IMG/VR virus record: IMGVR_UViG_3300002519_000006
Span: 14,776 to 45,231 of that record
Origin: a virus
Length of the DNA stretch: 30,456 nt
Direction: 5' to 3' (one strand)
A program made the translations under genes and the position numbers. The notes beneath the pieces were generated by a model. It had not been told where the DNA came from. It did no database searches and worked only from the letters and a program-made list of their open reading frames with translations. This document shows positions 1 to 12,100 of this stretch, in pieces. Within the stretch, counting starts at the first letter, position 1; each line of letters opens with the position of its first letter.

Positions 1-161
1 CCGCGGCCGGCCGGTCCTGTCGTCCAGCCACTGTCATATAAGATACCATTATCAAAAAAAGAATAATAGGCCGGCCTAAATCGACTTTGTGATAATCGAT
101 ATCGTCCCCATGGGGTTAATTTAATCTCAATTACTTCTTCTTTTTTATCAAAAAATTCCAT
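1..161 (-). CDS. Conserved phage structural-type protein, N-terminal part only
   Basis: This is the first 53 codons of a gene that continues beyond position 1. It begins at ATG 161-159, sharing one base with the TAA of the 4009-aa gene (TAATG junction), which supports the start and translational coupling. The product opens MEFFDKKEEVIEIKLTPWGR and continues with an aromatic stretch (RPAYYSFFDNGILYD). From memory, this opening (FDKKE-VI-IKLT--G, then YY-FFD) resembles a widespread, uncharacterised family found beside tail and baseplate genes of T4-like environmental phages. No catalytic motif is visible. A role in the tail or fibre is inferred from position only. Confidence 0.8.
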   Translation of the reverse strand, partial: MEFFDKKEEVIEIKLTPWGRYRLSQSRFRPAYYSFFDNGILYDSGWTTGPAGR

Positions 162-3100
162 TATTCATCACTCTTTACGGGTAGTAGTGGGTTGACTATA
201 TTGACGTTAAGTTCCTCATTGGTTATTTGTACTGTGCTGTCGGGCTTGGTATGAGAATTGTATTGAATCCCCGTATCTACTTTAACTAGCTCCACTAGTG
301 AAAAATAATCATAGGGCCAGTTGTATGAATAAGCCAACGTAGGCTCTGGATCGATAACCCTTGTATCGACAACTCGCGTGCCGCCTTTGCTAATTTGTCC
401 CTTATAAATGGTAGACTCTTTCCTAGCAAAATCATTATAATTGTTCTCGGCCCTCTTCTTTACCTTAAAAACTACCCATTGTAAATCTTCATTAACTTCA
501 CTTCGGCCCAAAAGTTCACGCGCTAAAAGCTTATGCTTTATTTGCGATACCTTCTTTTCTATTTTACTACTAAAAGAATCGCTTCCTTGGTGACCCGGAG
601 GCAAATTCTGCCACATATCAACATAATCTATTTGATCCATCTCCATTGAAAATTCGAAAATATACATAGCAATAGGCGCCATCTCCGGATTCATGACAAA
701 ATCGAACCTGGGTGGGAAAACGTACTTTTTCATCATAGCAATTTGTTGTTTAACAGTCTCAGAGACTTTTGTAGACAGACCTATAGCATCAGGGAAAGAC
801 AAGCGATCTGCCTTGTTAAGATCTAGAATTAATTCTACTTGCTTTCTACTAAGTTCGAAGAATTTGCGACGGCCATCCGCACACAAAATAAAGGGAAGTG
901 CAACAACCGCCTCTTCTAATTTGCCGCCCGACTTCACTTCGCCGACCCTTTGTGGGACTCCTACTTCAAATCCTAACCGGGTGGCCAAATCTTCAGGAGC
1001 GCGTACGGTCACCGGGGTCCCATCGTCCGCCGAATAGGTAACCACGTGTGGTACTGTAATTTCTGCGAAAAGACCTTCTGCTCCAACAGGTACAGCACCA
1101 TATTGGTGCCACATGCCACTAGTTGCAATCGAGAAGTTATCACCAGCGCCAGCGCCGCCGCCACTCGGCTGCCAGCCGGTCCACCCGTACGGTTGGAAAG
1201 TGAGCGCGCTGAGTTGGCCCGGGTAAGCACTTGGCATCGTTATATCATTATAGCTATGGGTTAAATGTACGTAATAATTGGTTCCCGCATCAGTACGTCG
1301 GGCCAAGTTGAGGAGCACCGGCGCGTACATGGAGTTGGTGCCGTCGCCCTCGAAGAGTACCTTGTTAATTACATTTCTTAGATGATTCATGTTGGTGCCG
1401 CCGGAGCCCGTAAGCTGCAGCAGATTAGATTTCCCATAACCATTGATGGTGTCGGCGCCTCCGGTGCCCTCGAAAACGAAACGCGTCCAAATCACGTCCG
1501 AGCTACTAGTAAAAACGGCCGGGTCGAGATCCGGATTATAAATCGGAATCGAAACTTCGTTATTCAACGTGGCGTCGCTGCGGGTGTATACATATGCTTC
1601 TGGGTACTCAGGAAGGCCGCTGCCGCGGCTGTATGGCGGAAATGGAACGGAGGTCTCTACACCGGCAAAGTTTAAAACGGGTGTTTCAAATTTGGTTTGT
1701 ATAAGCCACCGAGGAGAAGTGGCAAAATTGCCGAGAGGCGACGGCCCCAACACTGACCTTTTCAAATTAAAACTGGACGATAGCTGCATGGCAAACCAAG
1801 TGCCCATCGCATCTGGCGTGGCATTTCTATTAAGAGCGCGATCATAAACAAAAATCGAATTGTCCCATATATCAGAAATTTGCTGTTGTCCGTTGCGGTC
1901 AGGCGTAAATATGATCGTACAACTACCGCTTCCATCAAAATATGGTGGAGTTACGTGTGCATAGCTTGCCGAATGAATCGGGCCCCCGCTTTTTGCTATA
2001 CCCTGGCTTTGGTCCAGCACACACGGCATTCCAAACGCACTCTTGCGGTTATACATTGTAAAGGAGCTTGTCAAGGCCATCCCGGAATTATTACTAGCAT
2101 GATTTCCTGCCACAGGATCTAAGGTTCTATATAAATTCAATCTAAGGGCATAAGTTTTATCCATTTGAAAATCATCATTAAACTCATCCTGTATAGATGA
2201 AGCAAAACTGGTTAATCCTTTTTGGAAGAAGTTGACCGTTTCGCAAGCAAAATTATCGGCGGCTAGCTCATATAGTTTACTACCGCCTCCGGTCCACCTT
2301 ACTCGATGCGAATGGAGATATTGCGCGGCGCCGGCATAGCTAGCGCTGGAATTCCAAAACAGACTGCCGGTTTGGATTCCCGGCTGATCAATGATCCAGG
2401 ATCCTGAAATGGCTCTCTCACTTAAATAATTCCTGGGTCTTAGAAGTGCCTCAAATGGTATTCTCTGAACCCCGTATTGCGCGGTCTCGTAGTTAGTCGG
2501 CGACGATTGAGGATTGGGATGCTGGGTGCCGCGCGCGTAAGTGTCGTCGGGATATGCACTCATACTTAGGAGGCTAGCAGAGGGAAATTGTATCATTCCT
2601 TCTGGCAACTGGGTGCCGGTGCCCACAGATGATGCAGCGCAGCTGGCCCATGGATACTGCCAGCCAAGCCCCGACTTATTGTCTAGAGTATTAAATATAA
2701 CGTAATTGTCCACAGCAATTCCTGATTTAATAGTATTAAATAAAATTCCTGGCCCAAAGAGAGGATCTAATAGCGGACGATGACCAATTGCCGAATCCTG
2801 GCTATAATTGTACGAATAGTAGCCGATGTTGGCGCCTTGCTCTATATACGGTGCGTAGGAAGAAGAAAACAAACGAGACAGTTCTACGGTTCTCTCAGCC
2901 GGATAAAATCCCTTATAAGGCAAAAACTTAAGTAACGCTGTACACTCTAGAGCTATCACATCTCGTTTCAGAATATCATCATTAATCAGAACCTTATTGT
3001 CGTATTTTTCATCCACAATGCTGAAAAGCTTCAGGAAATCAGAATTCATATATGTCTTAAAGAAATCACTTTCTACGCCACACAGCGAATACGTTTCATC

Positions 3101-6100
3101 CTCATTCGAAATCGATCCGCCGGTTAATTCAAAATATGTCGTGGGAGCTAAAAAGTCTCCGCCCTTTTCATTAATATAAAAATCCATTTTTTCACTTATT
3201 CTGAATTCCGGAACTATTGAATAATCTTTTCCTATTAATCTCAAGTTCTTACAATATTCACTATAAGTCGCGTAAGGTCTCTTATTCGCCTGGGTCCCGG
3301 CCGTCCATTCTGCAAAGCCGCCCATACAGGGCATGCCCGTGGAGGTTTCCCCTACCGGGATGGGCACATTATAGATAGCTGTACTGGCAGTTAGGAGGTT
3401 CGCTAGGTCCTGGAAGACCAATCCGGCGCCGTCCATGAAGACCTCGACGCCGTACCTAGTAAAGTTATTTTGAAGCTCGCCGGCGCCGTTGTAAGGAGTA
3501 TCTAGAGCGCTGGCACTAGTGGCAAAAAGCGTTGGTGCGTCTAGAGGCCAGATGCTGGCATCTGGGTTTGTCCTCGCAACAGGCTCCCCTACGGTGGGAA
3601 GCCAAGACATAACTTCTTCATCTATAACGGTTCTCGCTGCTCTGGCATCATTCCATATATTTGCTATTGTATAGTTCTCGCGAGTCCTGGTTCGATTTAA
3701 ATATGCATTATAAGCAGCTGGGTATACTCGTTGTTTATAGTTCGCCGCGCACCTCAACATTTTAAGGAATGGCGTATGGATGCCGGCTTTAGCCTTCACA
3801 AAAAGGCTGTTCATACGATTAAAATAAAGATCTCCGCGGTCCGTATCGTATTTAAGACCGAATTGGGGCCAAATCTGGCCCAAATTAGAAAGATATTCTA
3901 TTTTATTGCCAAATGAGCTGATGTATTTTCTTACTTGCTTTTTACTTACCTGCTTGCCTTCTTTAGTGTCATATTTATTAAGGGACACAAATATGTGTTC
4001 TAAGGGGTGATGCTCGCTTGCCACACATGGTTCAATATAGTTTTTAAAAGTATTAACCAGCTTCGGCCGCGGATTCTGCCATATGGTCCAAGCTTGTGTG
4101 TGGGCCCCGTAGGTTCCATCTCTTATAGAAAGAATGTTCTGTTTTTTGTGGAATCTCGCAACAGGACCCTCTCCGGTTCGAACCTGCTTCCATGATGGAT
4201 ATTGATATGGGCCGTTGCGGTGAAGCATGAGAGCGTTAAACATATAGGCTGCCGCGGCGCCGAAGCTGTTGACGGTCGTCCCGGGATTTGCCGTGGACTG
4301 GCCAACCGGGTTAGAGGTATTGGTGATCATTCCCTGGCTCCGTTCGTCGGCGAGAGTAGGCGTATCAAGGTTCCTGTTGGCATATTGTGTCGCGGTTCGG
4401 TTGGCGAGACCGGTCTCTTGACCCCAAAGCGGTACCGTTGAGGCAAAGCCTAATATGTTTGTTGTGCAACTAACTGGATCTTTAAGATTAAAATTTATAC
4501 CAACAAAGTCTGTTGGGACATGAGATCCTGAAACTGCGTACGCGTGGTTGGCCATTATGGCCGGGGTTCCACCCCAGGTCCACTCGAAGTTGCTGTTGCT
4601 GTTGACATATGAACCCCACTCACTTCCTGAAATTGTTGCATCCGACATCGGATAATACGCAGTAACTTCATATCTTGAGCCGGCTATAGAGGTGGGAGTG
4701 ATCGCAACGTCGAGGCTGTTTCGGGTACCATTACGATCTCCAATTTGATCGAAAAACAAATTATTGGTGCCGTCTATCTCTCCATATTGAGAACCCCATC
4801 GCCTGCCATCACCCATGCGCCACCACGAGATTAGATTGTTGGAGTCCATTCTCTTAAGATCGTGGGCGCCGGCGTTATTGTACAAACGCGTAATCTGTTT
4901 AGCACTTAAGGCCTCGTTCCAAATTGATACTTCGTCGATGTAGCCATCCCAACAGCGGGACAGGGTTCCGGCCCGGTTTCCAATGAGTGAATTATAAGTA
5001 TCTATGTTGTCTGGACTCGAAGCACCCGTACTCCCCAGAACGGTCGCGTCGGCGCCGTTAAGATAAATTTTCATGCGTCCGTACGAGTCTCCCGCACCTC
5101 CACCGGCGTCCAAGGCCCCGTCAAAAGTACAGACCACATGAGTCCAAGTACTTAAAGGCACCGTATCGTCCGCGGTCTTCACGTAGTTGGCAGCTGGTGA
5201 ACCTGCGCGCTGGAACTGAATTAGTTTATCATTGGTATACCGGATACGGATATCGCCCGTACCCATTTCTACTACACGCCCGAAGCCGGCCTCGCCGGCG
5301 TCGAGTGGATTCACCCACGCAGAAATAGAAAATGGCTTTGCAGCGCTACCAGCACCTCCTATTAAGGCATCCCACGTGGCCGGCGTTCCAATATCGATAT
5401 AATCGCCAACACCATCGAACTGAACCGACGCAGTATTGGGATAATACCTATAGTACTCTTTTTCGTCATAACCAAACCACGAAGAGCCCGGATCCAACGA
5501 TGCCGTAATCCAGGCATATTGTCGATCCGCCTGTGGAATGGGGTGCTGGACATACCAGTTATCATAGCGAGAGCCTGTAATGAGGGGGAACCCGGACGAT
5601 CCAGTAAAGTTTCCCGATAATTCCAAGCGTCGACGACGGTTCCTGTTTACCTTATGATAGGCCGGCTCGCACGAATTTTCGTTAAGATCGAGGCGTCCGT
5701 AAAGAGCATCAACAGCCTCAAGATTAGGAAGGGGGCCCCCTGCTGGTGCGGACAGAGACCCTGTATTAATACCAGGGCGGAATACCGGATCCGACCCATA
5801 TGGGCCACAGTGCGTTGTTAACAACGCTTGTAGCGCTCGCCAATGTCCACTTTGATCCTCGGTCCAAACCCAAGGAATCCAATCGAGCTCCCGATTTTCT
5901 TCATCATTCGGGTCTATATTAAGACCCGCAGGACCTCTTACTGAAAGATTTCTAAACGGGTGAGCATTATAGACTGACTTTTCCTCGTGTGCTGGATCCA
6001 TATATCCAAGGGATGCTACTTCATAACCGCCGGGTGCACCAAATCGATTTACAATTACTGTTTGGTTAGAGTTGGAGCCTATTCGCTCAGGAATTTCATA

Positions 6101-9100
6101 TGATAGATTACCGCTGAGGTTGTTGGTCAGTGCCCCTACAAAAGGCGGCGAGACCTTTTGAATCGCGCCCGCGAGGAAATTACCTGGTACACCGCCCTGA
6201 AACGGTACCTCGTCTTGTATTGCGGTATAAATGCCGTCTCTAATATTGTCGCCTAACTGCCACCAGGAAAGAAGATGGTTTGAGATCGTTGCTGATCTTA
6301 AATTCCAGCGGCGGCCATTATTATAAATCTCGGTGGCGTCTGCTTGAGATAGCTCTTTAGTCCAAATAGCCACATCACATAGGTGGCCTTCAAAGCCCTG
6401 GTTGAGGTTCGAGTTGTTGCCGATATAAGATATAGCTCCATCAATCGCTACCGGCGCATCGGCAGCTACTTGACTGTTATTATCAAGAACTCCATTAATA
6501 TAAATCGAGGGGGCGCCATCGGTGTCCCCGGGATATGTTGCAACGACGTGATACCATTGATTTAAATTTAAGGTGCTCGAATCCACCCGGCCGGCGGTAG
6601 AACCATTAATATAAAATCTCAAGGTATTGGTAGACCCCTGCCAGCCTAGCTGCCGGTCGATGAGGCTAAGATTAATTATCCGACCGTAGTTGAGGCCACC
6701 ATCTCCCGTAGCATAAAACCAGGCCGAGAAGCCAAATGCCTTTGCTGCGGCGCCGGCGCCACCTATTCTGTTGTCCCACGGGGTTCCATCAGTCGCCCCG
6801 TTACTAATATCTATCGCATTGGTGGAGTCCGCAAACTCAATTGAATGAACGAGAGGGGGCGCAAGAACGCCGCGGCCTCGAGTTGCTAATGTTTCAGGAT
6901 ATTGAGCAAAGCTAAATGATTGATCCTGGAAGAATGGATCGTTAATACTACGGCCGGCCGTTTGAACCACTTGATAATTCTTTATATAATTGCCGATCTT
7001 GCTGTGCATTATGGTGCCGGACAGTCTTACCTGTGGAACAGCGCCTGTCATTAAAATATTTTTAATATTAATAGGACGCTTGGCCAGCTCGTCTCGCAAA
7101 TATATGGCCCTTGGACGATTAAATAAGTAAGGAGGAGACACCGCTGGAGACCCAGGATCTGGATAGTCTGGAGATACTAGTCCTAGGGCCCCGACAGACG
7201 CTATTGGAGATCTTGTTAAATCAATGCCCGTTAATATTTTATAGCCTTCTGCTCTATCATCAGCCGAATCTAGTCCACTAAACGCAGGATTTCTGGACCC
7301 GGAGGCGTTAAGTGCAATATGCCGCACTTGTCGTCCTCCAACAAATTTCTCTGTAAATGGACTTTGTAGCGGAGTTTCCATATCATGACCGTACGTATCG
7401 GCGTGCAGATTCGTAAGCAATACAGAACCGGTAAATCCCTCAGCAATAACAGCATTATAGCCAGTATTAACAGAGGCATTCCACTCCGGCAAAGACGAAG
7501 TAATCTTATATAAACTAAAGGGCGATAAAGTATTGCCATGGCCCACTAGGCTTGGATTATCGCCTTTATTAACCTGTGCGTCTAAAGTAAAATCAATACG
7601 CTTTTTCTTGTGGAGTCCCAAATCATCTATTGAATCAATAGTTTGATCAACATCTTTACCGAAAGCCAGCATTATATTCTGTGGTAGATTGGTTCCTGGT
7701 ATCAGTGCTCCTGCGGGTGTGGTAGACGTATAGACGAAACCTATCTTTTTATTACGATGATAGTTTGTACCGCAATATATGACCTTGGAGAGTCTAAATT
7801 TATCCCGATAATGTGTTGTCTTTTTTCTATTTCTAGTTTCTTTTGTAACATTTAGTATTCTGGTGCGACTAAAATTTACTCCCGCATCGGAGGAAGATAG
7901 TTGTGTGGCAAAAGTAGATAAAGAATTTCTTTCAGCCAATTCTTTCCACCAATTAGCGTTTTGATCTTGCTTATTACTAACCGGATGATGCGTATTCTCC
8001 CAACCAGGACTAAGAGGCAGAATAGATTGGACGGTACCGAGGGGATCCCCCGCTTCCATCTCCAAGGTGGGAAACTTGTGATCATACTTGTTTCTTTCTA
8101 AAATGTGGCTTTCAATCATCAAATTAATCTTGTCGGAAAAGGCGGTTGACGCCGGAATGAGCTGCACCAGCATTTGTGTCAATGAAGAGTCGAACCACTT
8201 ATAAAATTCGATATATTTGTCAAGATCCGGCTCGTTCTCTATGTTTTGAAAAAACAGCTGCCGTAGCTTATTTAAGTCTTTATAGTGTGGGCGATATCTG
8301 TTAATGGGCGCGCCGACTATATTATTAAAATCTATAATTGTAGAAAACATTTTAAGCATTTCTTCAGAAATAGCTTGATACATGCTTTTTTCAAAAGCAA
8401 AGAAGAAGTTAATTGGTCTCGAATCCTGTACAAATAGGGATTCATCGGCAGTATTTAAAACTTTTATGGTGTCTTCAGAATATAGGTTCTCTGGTAGGTT
8501 TAATTGAGCACTAGGAATAAAGTTAGTGTCAACTATTTTTAGTGAAGAGGTGGGGAATCCCAATCCGCGACCTGGATGTCTGAGTTCCAACGTGGGTCCT
8601 AAGAAACCATAGCGCGTTGCCGGAGAGGAGCCGGAGGAATAGTCTGCAACTTCAAACTCTCCGGACGCGCTTGAGCCAGTCACTTGCTCGAAATCCCAAT
8701 TCAAAGCCAGCGTCTCTATTTGAGAAACTCCAAAATTTCCTCCGGGCCCAAGACTTGCGCTATGTTGATATACGTATGAATTCTGAAGAGGGTGTGCGCG
8801 GCCGTAGTTTTCCACATCTTTGGCGTGGGCCACAATTATATCATCCTCTAAATAATCTAACCAGTATCTTAGAGCGCCAATTTTAATATCAGTGGCGGTT
8901 AAGACCGAGCCAGTAAAGTTTTGTCGATGCGCGCCGGCGTACAGTCGTTTAGAACCTGTTACAAACGCTGCGGGCGGTGCACTAATGGTGCCCGTAAGAC
9001 TAAATTGGTTCAGTGTTACTCCGGCATCGGTTTGAATTCCAAAAAATTCTACGATATAGTCGTTAGGATTGGTTGAATAAGTGATATAATCAGCTGTGGG

Positions 9101-12100
9101 ATATTTAGATGGTTTAATTTTAACAGCAAAAGTCCACTTAGAATTATCATAAACTTCACTATAATACGAACTTGTTAATAGCGGTATCACGCCTCCCGCG
9201 TGTTGGCTAGATGATAACTTAAATTTAGCAGCCTTAGAAAGGCTCGTATTGCGAGTACAATATACTTGGAAATTAGGAGCATCATCAACGCCCCACGTAG
9301 GATCTCCTTCATCATCAGTTGAAGCGCTATGTATCCCAAATAGGGAAGCATCCAGGGCCTGATATTCTTGAGTGTTGGCATCGGGGTGAGTGAGTGGCAG
9401 CTTTTTGGGGAATATAATTTCAGCCTCAATTGTTTGAGCATAGCCCCCTGTTAGCTCAAATGCTCCAGATATATAACCGACCGTATTGGTATTCAAACTA
9501 GAAGTCTGTTGGTACACAGTACCAGTAAACCTATCGATGTTATTGAAATCAATAAACTTTTTACGAACCGATTTGAGAGTCCTGTTGTCCCTAAACTGAT
9601 ATTCAACATTGTCTCCATACATGTTGATCTTGATTATTTCTTCGCCTATGCCAAAACAACGTATAAGATTTCTAAATGATTTTAAAGTGCCTTTAGATTT
9701 ATAAATGTGTATGAGATTATTGTAGATGTTCTTATAAATGATGTTTTTAATGTCAGTTAAAGATTTATCATATAGCCGATCTTCGCTTCTGTCGGCCAGT
9801 TGCTCTAGAACATCCGCATCTAAGAAAAGCTCTGGAGAAAGAAGCCCTCTTCCTTCTAGTAAACGATTCGCAAACACATTCGGCTTGTTTGAGCCGCTTA
9901 CATAAGCAACATCTTTTAGACGATTTATGCTTTCAATTTGTAAATGAAGACTATCAAAATAGCTTGCCATAATCTGAGCTAGATTTTCTAGACCGGATCC
10001 TCTTTCGGCATCTTCCTCCTGCATCCAAGAAGGAAACATATTGAACATGCTGGCATTATTAGTAATGTCATAATCCGAACCACTGGCCTCTAAGCGCGCT
10101 TGGGTTGCGGCGACGTTCGGATTAGAAGAATAAATGATAGGATCTCGGAATTCTTTAGTCGCGGCCGAAGATGAAACTATGGCCGAGCCCGTATTTCTAA
10201 TTCCGGTATAGTATGTTGCCCCGCGCGTCCAGGCGCCGTTGGTTACGCGACCTGAATAGTCTAAAATAGTTAAGTCCGTACTCGCAATTCCTGTAATCCC
10301 TTCATTAAACTTGTAATATACTCCCAAATTGGTATTGGCCGTATCCGTATTGGTGCCTCCACCTACCTGTGTGAACCAATATCTACCAATATCTTTTGAT
10401 GTTCTTTGCGTTTTCCAATATCGGAATTCGTCCAGGGAGGCAGACAATTTGCCAGCATACTGTGCCCCATCTGAACCAGAGGGAGAAGTTACAAGCGCAC
10501 CAATAGTTGCTACTTTGGCCCCGCCTATCTCGCCAACACTTCCAGTAAGAGTGGATATGCCCACGTCTAGGGTATCGTTTAAGTCTCCATCGGCGTAAAA
10601 CCTAACTCGAACAGCATTATTTGAGGGGGAGTAGGATTGAATCTGGCTTGCAGCCATTGCTGTTATTATACTATCTGAATAGCCGTCCATACCTCCTTTT
10701 TGATCGACAATATTATTAGTGGCCGAGGGTGTATCGGTGCCATCAAAGCTATCGTCTGGATCGTTCCCCATCTTCCACCATGAAAGAAGACCCGCAGGCG
10801 TCGAGGCTGCCAGAAGGTTATTCATAGAGCCGCGCTTATAAAGTGTTCTAATTTGTGTTGGGGTCAAGACGATATTCCAGATGGCTACGTCACCAATGTA
10901 GCCGTCCCAGAAGGCGTCGCCGGTAATCTGGTAACCTCCGATATAGGCCGTAGCACCGATGTCAGCAACGGACGTTGTAGCCGTGGGAGTACTGGTCTCG
11001 TTAACACCATTAACATATATTTCCATTGTACCATTGCCATCGCCATAGGTGCTTCCGCCACTATAGCTTATAGCGACATAATACCACCGGCCCGGGGGGA
11101 AAGTGTTGGCTGTATATAGTGTGGTGATTGTTCCCCCAAGGCGAACTGAAAAGGCAAATTTTTCTGCAGAAACATTATAGAGAAGATTTCGGTAGTAGCT
11201 AAAATTGAATATCGCTGGGGTTGTCTCTGTCGTGTCCTCCTCTAAATAGACCCATGCCGCAGCCGTAAAGGGGCGCGCATTGGTGGTTGCGCCTCCAATT
11301 AAGTCACTCCAGTCCCCAATGTTTATTCTATTTTCACCAGCAGCATCGAAGAAAATCGATTTGTTTACTGTATCGGTATTTTTCAATGTAACTGCGTAGT
11401 GCGTCCAGCTTTCGTCTGCAACCGATGCTGTAGTAATTGTGTTAGCGCCAACTGGTCTAGACTGGAACCCGGTAGTGCCAGACATTAAAGTCAGCATGAA
11501 CGGATTGCTACCTTCGTCACCGTGGCCCGAAGCGGTAAGCTCTAACCTAAAGCGTCCATATGTACCGCTGCCGGTTTCTTCGTTATTCCAAAGATCAAAT
11601 ATAACTTCCTTCTTGGTATTATCGGTATCAAATGCATCCTTTTTCAGCCAAAACTCTAATGAAACACCGCCTGATACATCTAATTTCAAATTAGATTCGC
11701 GATTTTGAGAAGTATTCCATATATTTGCACCAGCGCTTTGAGGGCCGCCTCCCAAGCCCGGGCCGCCTTTAATATTGATATATTCTAACTCGGCCGGAAG
11801 ACCATACCCATCATCAATAGAAGTCTGAGCACCCCACCCACCATAAGAGAAATTAATATAACCGGTAGATCGTGGATATTCGTTCTCTAATATGTAAAGG
11901 TCTACAAAGGACGAACTGTTTTGCCAATCTATCCTTTCGTATAAAGAGCCGTCATAAGGATAGGTTTTGTAAATATTTGTTATGGCATCGGTATAATATT
12001 TTTTGGCCGATCCATAACGAGCAAAATTTTTGGGTTGAGAATAATCAACGGCCGGAATGAACCGCTTCTCGTTTTTAATATCAGCCCTGTGATAGTCTAC

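Noticed and set aside
5-76. GGCCGGCC palindromes at 5-12, 69-76, near 6952 and near 29314
   Set aside because: All lie in coding sequence with no flanking symmetry; they look like chance 8-base palindromes, not attachment sites or cloning scars.
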